In this document: positions 9,909 to 18,281 of the stretch, piece by piece
How positions within the stretch are numbered: the first letter of the stretch is position 1
Layout of the letters: the number at the start of each line of letters is the position of its first letter
From: Paralteromonas sediminis
GTDB lineage: Bacteria > Pseudomonadota > Gammaproteobacteria > Enterobacterales > Alteromonadaceae
Direction: 5' to 3'
DNA length: 64,000 bases
Assembly: GCF_003820355.1 (NCBI RefSeq)
Contig: NZ_RPOK01000004.1
Span: 558,001-622,000, forward strand
Made by a program: the position numbers and the translations under genes
The notes under the pieces: model-generated
Told to the model about the DNA's origin: nothing
What the model saw: the letters and a program-made list of their open reading frames with translations, nothing else
Database searches by the model: none

Positions 9909-10232
9909 ATGACAGTCGCCGCCTTCATTGAAAGAAAAGCACGTCAATTAGCATACTATATCAAGGCCTTCTGGCGCGGCGATCTCCCCTATCGCGAGGT
10001 CAATCTATTTTTTTGGGATACGTTGGAAGAATGGATCAACATGTCCAACCGTAACGCTACCCCCATTTCTTCTCAAGAGCGCGTGTTTTGGCACTTAATG
10101 CACCAAATCCACTTTTGGCCACAAGATACGTTACTTAGCGATGCCGTACTTAAAGAAGAATTGAACCGCTGCGTCAACTTTTTAGAAAACGGTGGTTTTT
10201 GTCCATTTGATTGTGTAGGTATTCGCCCTTAA
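9909..10232 (+). CDS. conserved hypothetical protein
   Basis: A soluble 107-residue protein rich in aromatic residues (10 Phe, 5 Trp), with ERVFWHLMHQIHFWPQ in the middle and a Cys pair (FCPFDC) near the C-terminus. No signal peptide or membrane span. I do not recognise the family. It begins at an ATG with the purine-rich GGGGTAGC upstream and stands alone between the DUF3530-like gene and the AmpG-type gene. Confidence 0.65.
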   Translation: MTVAAFIERKARQLAYYIKAFWRGDLPYREVNLFFWDTLEEWINMSNRNATPISSQERVFWHLMHQIHFWPQDTLLSDAVLKEELNRCVNFLENGGFCPFDCVGIRP

Positions 10233-10302
10233 GAATCACTGGGGTTGTTATTTCATTCATTACTGTGTTCAATGAAGGCAATCGCAATATCAGGAATCCA
10301 CC

Positions 10303-11607
10303 TTGTCTTCGATCACTCACACCCTTGCTCATTTCCGAGATAAACGCCTAGTCACTATTTTTTGTTTTGGTATCGCCAGTGGGTTTCCCTGGATCCTCAT
10401 TGGCTCTGCGCTATCGGCCTGGCTAAAAGATGAAGGCTTGTCCCGTTCGGCGATTGGTCTGTTTGGGTTAATTTTTTCTGTCTACTCTGTGAATTTTCTG
10501 TGGTCGCCGTTTATCGATAAAATCGTCCTTCCCTTTGTTGGCCGTCTGGGCAGGCGAAGAAGCTGGATTGTCAGTATGCAGGCACTTATTTGCTGTTGTT
10601 GTCTGCTCATCGCCACGCTGGACCTGTCCAGTCAACTCTACTGGCTCGCATTTTTGGGCTTGTGTATTGCCATTTTTTCTGCCACACAAGACATTGCAAT
10701 TGATGCGTATCGCATTGATATTATAGGTGGTGATAAAGAAGCCATGGCGGCATCTTCGTCAATGGCCACAGCAGGCTGGTGGACCGGATATGGCGGCCTT
10801 GGCGCGATTCCGTTTTTTATCGCTGACCTACCGGGTTGGGGCTGGCAAACCGTTTATGTTGTGCTGGGTATTATGGTTGCCGTATTAATGGCATTTACCC
10901 TAATTTCCCCAGAGCCTACCTCCAGCCAAACAACAGTTTTTCAGGCTTCAAAACGAACGTCTACATTATCTAACTGGCTTTTTGATACGTTGATAATGCC
11001 ATTTAAGGAATTTTTCACCCGCAACGGCGTATCGGTCGCATTGACACTTTTGCTGTTTATCTTTTCTTTCAAAATAGGTGAAGCTTTTCTGGGACGTATG
11101 AGCATAGTTTTCTATAAAGAAATTGGGTTTAGTAACAGTGAAATTGGTGCCTATTCAAAGCTAATTAATTGGTGGGTAACCATTGTTTTTGCTGTTATTG
11201 GGGGGGCATTTACCATTCGCTTCGGTATTTACCGTGGCCTGATGGTTGCGGGTATCGCTATGGCGGCGAGTAACTTGATGTTTGCCTGGATGGCACAAGT
11301 AGGGCCAGATCCAAGCCTGTTTATCGCCACTGTCATTGTTGACGGGTTTACCGCGGCATGGAGTACTGTGGCGATGGTCGCCTTTATTTCTCTACTGTGT
11401 AATCATACATTTTCGGCTACTCAATACGCACTCATGGCATCATTGAGTGTGCTGGGTAGAACCGTTTTAGCCGGCACAAGTGGTATTATGGTCGATGCAC
11501 TTGACGGGAACTGGTCGGTATTTTTCGTAATAACGGCTATTATGGTTATACCTGCTTTAATTTTACTTCGCCATTTACGCTCTCGCGTTGCTGTTCTGGC
11601 TGACTAA
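10303..11607 (+). CDS. AmpG-family MFS permease
   Basis: A 434-residue integral membrane protein of the major facilitator superfamily with about 12 hydrophobic segments. FGIASGFPWILIGSALSAWL followed by FLWSPFIDK is typical of AmpG, the importer of GlcNAc-anhydro-muropeptides for cell-wall recycling. Later GRRRSW and the TQDIAIDAYRID stretch fit that family as well. Start is TTG at 10303 with CAGGA upstream. More than one AmpG paralogue is common in this order, so the exact substrate is inferred. The histidine kinase begins 32 bp downstream on the same strand. Confidence 0.8.
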   Translation: MSSITHTLAHFRDKRLVTIFCFGIASGFPWILIGSALSAWLKDEGLSRSAIGLFGLIFSVYSVNFLWSPFIDKIVLPFVGRLGRRRSWIVSMQALICCCCLLIATLDLSSQLYWLAFLGLCIAIFSATQDIAIDAYRIDIIGGDKEAMAASSSMATAGWWTGYGGLGAIPFFIADLPGWGWQTVYVVLGIMVAVLMAFTLISPEPTSSQTTVFQASKRTSTLSNWLFDTLIMPFKEFFTRNGVSVALTLLLFIFSFKIGEAFLGRMSIVFYKEIGFSNSEIGAYSKLINWWVTIVFAVIGGAFTIRFGIYRGLMVAGIAMAASNLMFAWMAQVGPDPSLFIATVIVDGFTAAWSTVAMVAFISLLCNHTFSATQYALMASLSVLGRTVLAGTSGIMVDALDGNWSVFFVITAIMVIPALILLRHLRSRVAVLAD

Positions 11608-11639
11608 CTGACAGGCTCAACAGGGAGTGTTCCGGCACC

Positions 11640-13814
11640 ATGAGTAACACAAAAAGCACAATCAATGCCCATCACTATCAGACACTGGCTATCGTTGCAG
11701 TCTCTGCGTTAATCGCATTGCTTTTTATTTACGAACAATCACGAGCCCAGCAAAGCCTTTATTATCCGACCATTATCAATATTGCGGGAAAGCAGCGCAT
11801 GCTGTCGCAACGCATCAGTTATTTACAACATTTAGTCGTTACCGATGGTAAATCGCACTATGTCAGACAGTGGCAAAGTGAAATGACCCGTCTAATAAAG
11901 GAATTTGATTCCAGTCATAAACGCCTAAGCGCACAACTCCCATTTTCAGAGGCCTTTACACTGCGTCTACCGGCTCCTGTTCGAAGTGCTTACTTTGATG
12001 GCGCGTCGAGCGTCGATGTTCTGGTGCGGGAATTTATCCAGATTAATCAGCAAACGGCTACGAGTACAGAAAACAGCTACACGTTTTACACCCCGGCACA
12101 AAGTGCCAACCTACTGTTTAAGCTCGACGAGGTCGTTGCCCTGTTTGAACAAGCCAGTGTTGAACAACGGCGAAAGGAGCAAATAGTTGATTACATTATT
12201 TGGTTTTTGCTTATGTGTTTGATTGCGCTGGTATTGCGTAGCACCTTCAAACCACTAAAAGCCAGAGTGAGTGCCCAGGAAGCCTCTCAACAAGAAACGG
12301 AAACAGCCCTTGCCGCAGCCAAAGCCAGTGCAGACATTAATGAAAAACAGCGAAATTTGTATGTAGCTAAACTGACCCATGACCTACGCAGTCCAATAAG
12401 CGCTATCATTTCCATCCTTGAATTACTCCCAAATAGTAGAGGAGAGAGTAAAACACTTATCAGGCACGCTGAGGAAGCCTGTTTCAGATTGCTTAAATAT
12501 TCCGATGCACTGTCCGACATTATTAAGGATCGCGCGGATTATGGTAGCCGTCGTGATTTTGATTTAATCGCTTTACTGGATGACGTTATCGCCAAAGCAG
12601 TGAATGCCGCAGAACTCAAAGGCCTCGTATTCCATATGCACTGCGAAGATGAATTGCCGGGCGAAGTGATTGGTTACCCTCAAGCCATGAAAAAGAGCAT
12701 GATGAATGTGCTTAACAATGCCGTTAAATATACCGAAAAAGGCAGCATCACATTAACGCTCTCGATTTCACAAGAGGCAGAACAAGTGTTTTTAACGGTT
12801 TCAGTTACAGACACGGGCGTAGGTATTGATGAGCAGTATCACCAGGCTATTTTTAAGCGCTTCACCCAACTATTTGACACTCAGGCCAACACTTATTTCA
12901 CCACAGGAGTAGGGTTAGCCATCGCTAAGGAGTGCATTGATGGCATTGGCGGCGAAATATCAGTAAAGAGTGCATTAGAGCAAGGCGCTACGTTTAACCT
13001 GCGTTTTCCGTTGCAGAAGGTCAGCACAGAAGGCATTCAAGGCAGATCCGTGAATGAGGAAGTGAAATTCGCAGTTATTGATGACCTAGCAATAAGCCGC
13101 CAACATCTACAAAAACTCGTGCGCAGTGCCGGTTTTAGTTGCGATTTGTATGATTCCAGTACTAACTTCTTTGACAATAAAGACCGCATTAGCAGTTACA
13201 CAGGTTTAATTGTTGATTACTACATGCCCGGACTCAATGGCGAGGAATTGGTGATCACCCTATCTGCCATGCTGGGTGATAAAATGCCAACGGTTATTAT
13301 GGTGTCAGCGTCACCCGACGTGGCCAATATTGTTAGCAATGGTCCGGTGAAACCTTGGCAGGTGTTCACTAAACCCATTATGGAACCGCGTTTTGTTGAT
13401 GCACTACAAAAACTGGCTGAAGCATCAGGGGAGCCCGTTGCGCAGGCTAACGCGTCCATTCTTGTAGTGGAAGATGAGCAAATTAATGCGGAAATGCTGG
13501 GGCATATGCTCACATCAATGGGCTACAAAACGAAAATAGCTGCCAATGGACAAACCGCATTAACCCTTTGCACCAATTATACTTTTGACTGTATTTTGCT
13601 GGATATTCACCTACCAGACATTGACGGTCTGGAGGTAGCCCGCCAGTTAAAGCAACGTGAGTACCCTGCTGAAATTGTGGCGCTAAGTGGCGACACAGAG
13701 GAATCGACAAAACAAGCGGCACAAGAAGCGGGAATACGGTATTACTTGTTCAAGCCTGTGCCGTTTCAAGAACTCAACAACACACTGAAGCTAGTATTGT
13801 CGATGAATGCCTAA
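11640..13814 (+). CDS. hybrid sensor histidine kinase with two receiver domains
   Basis: A 724-residue inner-membrane kinase. The N-terminal TM helix is followed by a periplasmic PilJ/NarX-like sensor (IINIAGKQRMLSQRISYLQHL), a second TM near 185-200, a HisKA domain with phospho-acceptor His247 in LTHDLRSP, and an HATPase domain with NVLNNAVKYT and DTGVGID. Receiver 1 has Asp526 in VDYYMPG and a TKPI lysine. Receiver 2 has Asp655 in LLDIHLPD and FKPV. There is no Hpt domain, so phosphorelay would need a partner. It converges on the diguanylate cyclase and receiver-CheC pair, suggesting one signalling module. Confidence 0.9.
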   Translation: MSNTKSTINAHHYQTLAIVAVSALIALLFIYEQSRAQQSLYYPTIINIAGKQRMLSQRISYLQHLVVTDGKSHYVRQWQSEMTRLIKEFDSSHKRLSAQLPFSEAFTLRLPAPVRSAYFDGASSVDVLVREFIQINQQTATSTENSYTFYTPAQSANLLFKLDEVVALFEQASVEQRRKEQIVDYIIWFLLMCLIALVLRSTFKPLKARVSAQEASQQETETALAAAKASADINEKQRNLYVAKLTHDLRSPISAIISILELLPNSRGESKTLIRHAEEACFRLLKYSDALSDIIKDRADYGSRRDFDLIALLDDVIAKAVNAAELKGLVFHMHCEDELPGEVIGYPQAMKKSMMNVLNNAVKYTEKGSITLTLSISQEAEQVFLTVSVTDTGVGIDEQYHQAIFKRFTQLFDTQANTYFTTGVGLAIAKECIDGIGGEISVKSALEQGATFNLRFPLQKVSTEGIQGRSVNEEVKFAVIDDLAISRQHLQKLVRSAGFSCDLYDSSTNFFDNKDRISSYTGLIVDYYMPGLNGEELVITLSAMLGDKMPTVIMVSASPDVANIVSNGPVKPWQVFTKPIMEPRFVDALQKLAEASGEPVAQANASILVVEDEQINAEMLGHMLTSMGYKTKIAANGQTALTLCTNYTFDCILLDIHLPDIDGLEVARQLKQREYPAEIVALSGDTEESTKQAAQEAGIRYYLFKPVPFQELNNTLKLVLSMNA

Positions 13815-13820
13815 CTCGCC

Positions 13821-14777
13821 TTATATATTGGCCACAACGGTTTGGTCCCGGCCGCTCTCCTTGGCTTTGTACAAGGCCTGATCGGCCATTTCCAACCATG
13901 CCATCGCAGAAGGGCAAGCAATACTGTGCTCTGAAAGCCCGATACTCACCGTATAGCTGATATGATTGCCGTCGTGCTCGACCCGTTGCTGCTTAGCAAC
14001 CTCGCGTATTCTTTCTGCTACTAGATAAGCGCCTTCTGCGTTAGAATCTGACAAGACAATGACAAACTCCTCTCCGCCATAGCGACCTGCCAAGTCTGTT
14101 TCTCGAATGGATTTTTTCACCACGTCAGCCAGTGATTGAATGACTTTATCTCCAGCCTGGTGACCATAGGTATCATTGACCTTTTTAAAGTGGTCGATAT
14201 CGAGCATGACCACAGTCACTGAACGCTCTCTACGCCGAGCCAATTTGTATTCTTTGTCAAAACGCTCTTGCCAGTATCGCCGATTATATAACCCCGTCAA
14301 ACCGTCAATTCGGCTCATGACTTCCAAGCGTTTATTGAGGTTTTCGACCCGAATTTTTGCCAGAGCCTGATCAGTAACATCGTATACCAACAAACAAATA
14401 CGATCGATGTCACCATGGGTATTAGTCAGAGGAAACAAGGTGACATTCTGGTACATAGTGTCGCTTGCTGACGTAATAGGACGATTGCTGGCAAACTTAA
14501 ACAGATAGGGTCGTTGCTCCCAAACAATAAATGTGGGACTGCGCAAAGAAAATACAGGCTCAGCTTTCGCTCTAAGCCATCCCTCATCAATTTCAGGAAA
14601 CTGAGAAAACAGTGACTGCCCGATAACACTTCGCGGCAGCTTGTTACTGTGATTTTCCATGAACTGATTCCACACTTCGATTTTGAAGTTTTTATCCAGC
14701 ACCACAATACCTACTTCCAGAGAGCTGAGGAGTTCATGTTGCCAGTGGAGGGCGGCGATCGCTTGTTCACTGCTCAT
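13821..14777 (-). CDS. PAS-GGDEF diguanylate cyclase
   Basis: A soluble 318-residue c-di-GMP synthase. The N-terminal PAS-like domain (SLEVGIVVLDKNFKIEVWN) is joined to a GGDEF domain starting at RIDGLTGLYNRRYW. The active site reads GGEEF near residue 233. An RxxD motif (RETD) sits five residues upstream, the position of the allosteric I-site for product inhibition. No EAL domain. Its ATG overlaps the stop of the receiver-CheC gene (ATGA), so the two are translationally coupled. Confidence 0.92.
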   Translation of the reverse strand: MSSEQAIAALHWQHELLSSLEVGIVVLDKNFKIEVWNQFMENHSNKLPRSVIGQSLFSQFPEIDEGWLRAKAEPVFSLRSPTFIVWEQRPYLFKFASNRPITSASDTMYQNVTLFPLTNTHGDIDRICLLVYDVTDQALAKIRVENLNKRLEVMSRIDGLTGLYNRRYWQERFDKEYKLARRRERSVTVVMLDIDHFKKVNDTYGHQAGDKVIQSLADVVKKSIRETDLAGRYGGEEFVIVLSDSNAEGAYLVAERIREVAKQQRVEHDGNHISYTVSIGLSEHSIACPSAMAWLEMADQALYKAKESGRDQTVVANI

Positions 14778-15799
14778 TCGCTAAGCTCCATAACGTCGGT
14801 AAGTCGAGTATAAACACGCTCCATGGCGTAATCAGGGATGAGCAGCAGAAGATCAAAGTGAATATCGCGATCTTTTATTGCATAGGCAATCTCTATGGCC
14901 ATGACTTTGCGCCAGCGGGAAATATTGTTGCTGATCAATGCTTCGAGGTCACAATGCCTGCCCAATATAATCGGCGAGGTATGACTGAAGTTAACATTGA
15001 GTTGGTCCGATAACGCATTCAGGCAAGCGCCAATTAGGATATTGGAAATATCCATCAGGGCTTCAATTTGCAGCTCTTCTGTGTTGGCGCTTTGGTAATT
15101 TAGCAAGCGCACCATACTGTCTACATTGGCGTCACTAAAAATAACTAGGGCCTCGCCGCTGATCCCAGCACTCACAAACCCCTTTGATACGGCTGATACT
15201 CTGTCATCAACATTAATATCGTTAATGGCCATTTGCAGCTCATTGGTTTCAATCACATTCACGTTTGGAATGGGAAGCTCAATGAATTCATTCAGTTGCT
15301 TGGCAAGGCTCTCACCTGCACGTCCCATAGCTACATTAACCAACTCGCGATACGCGTCAAATTGTTCTTCGGTTGACACTACAGGCTGTGCTTTTAACGT
15401 CTCGGTCTGACGTTTTATTGCACTACCTTCACCCGAATAAATACCGTACTGACGCAATAGGCTGACCAGCTTACTGTTATCAATCGGTTTGCGAATAAAG
15501 TCCAGCGCACCCATTTCAAGCATGCGTTGCCTCGCTTGTGGCTGAACATCACCAGACACCACGATCACCAGGCAAGGTAAATCGTTTTCTCGAATGACCT
15601 GCATGGTCTGATAGCCATCCATCACAGGCATATTTAAGTCGAGAAACATGACATCCGCTTTGCCTTGCTTAATCAGCTCAATAGCCTGTTGACCATTTTC
15701 AGCGTAACTAATTTCGACATCCCAGCTGTCTGGGATGGAACGGGCCATTTGTTTACGAGCAAAACTCGAGTCGTCACAAATTAATACAGGAGTGGTCAT
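14774..15799 (-). CDS. response regulator with C-terminal CheC-like domain
   Basis: A 341-residue two-domain protein. The receiver has acidic pocket residues Asp9/Asp10, phospho-acceptor Asp54 in FLDLNMPVMDG and Lys104 in RKPI. The C-terminal region matches CheC/CheX-type phosphatases: the first helix carries the active motif E152-L-V-N155, while the second pseudo-symmetric site reads D250-I-S-N253, with Asp replacing Glu. CheC enzymes dephosphorylate receiver domains, so it may drain phosphate from its own receiver or the nearby kinase; this is inference. First gene of a two-gene operon with the cyclase. Confidence 0.85.
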   Translation of the reverse strand: MTTPVLICDDSSFARKQMARSIPDSWDVEISYAENGQQAIELIKQGKADVMFLDLNMPVMDGYQTMQVIRENDLPCLVIVVSGDVQPQARQRMLEMGALDFIRKPIDNSKLVSLLRQYGIYSGEGSAIKRQTETLKAQPVVSTEEQFDAYRELVNVAMGRAGESLAKQLNEFIELPIPNVNVIETNELQMAINDINVDDRVSAVSKGFVSAGISGEALVIFSDANVDSMVRLLNYQSANTEELQIEALMDISNILIGACLNALSDQLNVNFSHTSPIILGRHCDLEALISNNISRWRKVMAIEIAYAIKDRDIHFDLLLLIPDYAMERVYTRLTDVMELSE

Positions 15800-15822
15800 A
15801 CCGAGCCTAATGTGTTTTGTCG

Positions 15823-16656
15823 TTATATTGCAACTGGCGCCTTTATGTGTGGATGGGCCTGATAATTCTCTAGTGTAAAGTCACTGTATGAAAAAGAAAA
15901 GATGTCCTTTACTTGCGGATTGATCTGCATAGTGGGGCGCGGAAACGGCGTACGAGCCAGTTGTATGTCGGTTTGCTCCAAATGATTCAGATATAAATGC
16001 GCATCGCCCAATGTATGCACAAAATCTCCCGGCGCTAAATCACACACCTGCGCCACCATCATGGTCAGTAATGCATAACTGGCAATATTAAAAGGCACTC
16101 CGAGGAAGATATCACCACTGCGCTGATACAGCTGACAAGACAGTTTGCCTTCGAGCACGTAAAACTGAAACATAGTATGGCAAGGCGGTAACGCCTGTTT
16201 ACCAAGTGCTGCATTGGCTTTAGGTGAGATTGACGAATCTGGCAGCACCGCTGGGTTCCAGGCACTGACTAACAAACGCCGTGAATCAGGGTTATGCTTA
16301 ATCTGCTCAATGACGTCGCTGATCTGATCAATCGTTGTGCCATCCGCACAGGGCCAACTGCGCCACTGTTGTCCATATACGGGTCCAAGCTCTCCTTCTT
16401 CGGTTGCCCATTCATCCCAAATAGATACTCCATTATCTTTCAGGTACCTGATGTTGGTGTCACCCTGTAAAAACCACAACAGCTCGTGAATAATCGATTT
16501 CAAGTGGCATTTTTTGGTTGTCACCAAAGGAAAACCTTCCTGAAGATTAAAGCGCATTTGATAACCAAAAACACTCAGGGTACCCGTGCCGGTGCGATCT
16601 TCTTTTTTGATGCCGTTGTCACGGACGTGTTGTAAAAGGGTTAGGTATTCTTTCAT
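15823..16656 (-). CDS. thyA: thymidylate synthase
   Basis: Converts dUMP to dTMP using methylene-tetrahydrofolate. The 277-residue protein has catalytic Cys159 in [12 protein letters not shown], the [16 protein letters not shown] nucleotide-binding stretch and [12 protein letters not shown]. An insert of about 13 residues before the Cys makes it longer than the E. coli enzyme (264). Start ATG overlaps the stop of lgt by 4 bases. lgt-thyA is a conserved pair in gammaproteobacteria; folA, which regenerates the cofactor, lies elsewhere in this window. Confidence 0.97.
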   Translation of the reverse strand: MKEYLTLLQHVRDNGIKKEDRTGTGTLSVFGYQMRFNLQEGFPLVTTKKCHLKSIIHELLWFLQGDTNIRYLKDNGVSIWDEWATEEGELGPVYGQQWRSWPCADGTTIDQISDVIEQIKHNPDSRRLLVSAWNPAVLPDSSISPKANAALGKQALPPCHTMFQFYVLEGKLSCQLYQRSGDIFLGVPFNIASYALLTMMVAQVCDLAPGDFVHTLGDAHLYLNHLEQTDIQLARTPFPRPTMQINPQVKDIFSFSYSDFTLENYQAHPHIKAPVAI

Positions 16657-17468
16657 GCCTTAGCGCCTCCTGTTGCTTTACTGACTGGCTGGCTTTTTGA
16701 ACGCCACATTAGAAATGCGCCCGCAATAATCATGGGAACACATAATAGCTGGCCCTGGCTTAACCCGCTTTCATACAAGCCAATATGGGCATCTGGCTGG
16801 CGGTAAAACTCAACGACAAATCTAAAGATACCGTAGCCTATAAGAAATAGTCCGCTGATAAACCCGCGCTGTCTGGGCTTTGCCGAGGCAAACCACAGTA
16901 AACAAAACAACACCACACCTTCCAGCGCAAACTGATACAACTGCGAAGGATGACGGGGTTCTGGCCCCGCGTTGGGAAATACAATGGCCCAGGCAACCTC
17001 TGTAGGCCGGCCCCATAGCTCGGCATTAATAAAATTACCTATACGTCCCGCCCCTAAACCAATTGGGACAAGAGGTGCAATAAAGTCACCCACTTCGAGA
17101 AAGGTCGCACCCATTTTTTTGGCACGCCAGAACATCGCGGCTAATACGCCTAATAAGCCACCGTGGAATGACATGCCGCCGGTCCAAATTTGGAATAGGT
17201 AAGCCGGATTATCGAGAAACAGACCAAACTGATAAAACAGGACATAGCCAACGCGCCCTCCCACAATTACGCCCACAAAACACCAAAATAGCAAGTCACC
17301 CAACTGCTCTTTAGACCAAGGCGTTCGAGACAAGCGACGGTGTGCGAGATACCAGGCAGCAATAAAGCCAATCAAATACATCAACCCGTACCAGCGCACA
17401 CTTAAAAAGCCGATACTAAAAATAACCGGATCGATACCGGCAAAAACCAGATAGTCAGATGTATTCAT
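16653..17468 (-). CDS. lgt: prolipoprotein diacylglyceryl transferase
   Basis: Inner-membrane enzyme that attaches diacylglycerol to the lipobox Cys of prolipoproteins. The 271-residue protein has about seven TM segments, the Lgt signature [16 protein letters not shown] and the conserved [12 protein letters not shown]. The N-terminal HRRLSRTPW loop follows the first helices as in the family. It sits between the TSUP permease (3 bp gap) and thyA (overlap), in an operon with ptsP and rppH upstream. Confidence 0.97.
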   Translation of the reverse strand: MNTSDYLVFAGIDPVIFSIGFLSVRWYGLMYLIGFIAAWYLAHRRLSRTPWSKEQLGDLLFWCFVGVIVGGRVGYVLFYQFGLFLDNPAYLFQIWTGGMSFHGGLLGVLAAMFWRAKKMGATFLEVGDFIAPLVPIGLGAGRIGNFINAELWGRPTEVAWAIVFPNAGPEPRHPSQLYQFALEGVVLFCLLWFASAKPRQRGFISGLFLIGYGIFRFVVEFYRQPDAHIGLYESGLSQGQLLCVPMIIAGAFLMWRSKSQPVSKATGGAKA

Positions 17469-17471
17469 GTA

Positions 17472-18278
17472 TTAACTTATTCCCCAAATCATTCGAATAC
17501 TGACCAGAATTAAGAAAACAGCAAAGATCTTCTTTAACTTTGCGGTGTCTAACTTCTGCCCAAACTTTGCCCCCATGGGCGCAAACATCACCGAGGTGGC
17601 CGCTATACTTATCGTGGCAGGCCAATAAATATAGCCAACACTAAAGTCTGGACGCGTCGTGAGTGTTAACCCCGTATAAATAAATCCAGCCGCGCCAAAT
17701 ATCGCAACGACTAAACCACAGGCTGACGCACACCCTATGGCTTTTCGAATAGGAACACCAAACCAAGACAACCAAGGCACTAAAATGGCACCACCACCAA
17801 TACCCATCAGTGCAGACAGCCCACCGGCACCTGTCCCAATCGCGCTTAACAGCGCACTTCCGGGCTGGTGGTCACGGTGACGTATCTTACCAAACAACAT
17901 ATAAAGTGCCACCAACAAGACCAGCCCAGCAAAGATATAAGACAACACCTCACCACTCATTTTACTGGCCACTATGGCACCAAAAACCGCGCCTAATGCC
18001 ACTCCAGAACCACAAAAAATGATTAATGAACGGTCTAGATTTCCCAGCTGATAATGGGCGCGCGCTGAAGAAAAACCAGTAAAGACAATCGTTGAAAGTG
18101 AGGTAGCGATGGCCATTGGCATGGCAAGTGACAATGCAATATCCAACTTTTCGATAAATAACCAAACCAGCACAGGTACGACTATCAAGCCTCCACCAAT
18201 GCCCAGTAAACCGGCTAACCAACCCACAGCGATGCCTGTCAACAGACATGCTATGACTAACAAAATTATGGGATCCAA
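17472..18278 (-). CDS. TSUP/TauE-SafE family permease (YfcA-like)
   Basis: A 268-residue integral membrane protein with about eight hydrophobic helices. Two repeats each carry a glycine-rich motif (GLLGIGGGLIVVPVL near residue 24 and LMGIGGGAILVPWLS near residue 155), the hallmark of the TauE/SafE sulfite/sulfonate exporter family. The transported anion cannot be told from sequence. It is packed between ptsP and lgt with gaps of only 3 bp. Confidence 0.88.
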   Translation of the reverse strand: MDPIILLVIACLLTGIAVGWLAGLLGIGGGLIVVPVLVWLFIEKLDIALSLAMPMAIATSLSTIVFTGFSSARAHYQLGNLDRSLIIFCGSGVALGAVFGAIVASKMSGEVLSYIFAGLVLLVALYMLFGKIRHRDHQPGSALLSAIGTGAGGLSALMGIGGGAILVPWLSWFGVPIRKAIGCASACGLVVAIFGAAGFIYTGLTLTTRPDFSVGYIYWPATISIAATSVMFAPMGAKFGQKLDTAKLKKIFAVFLILVSIRMIWGIS

Positions 18279-18281
18279 ATG

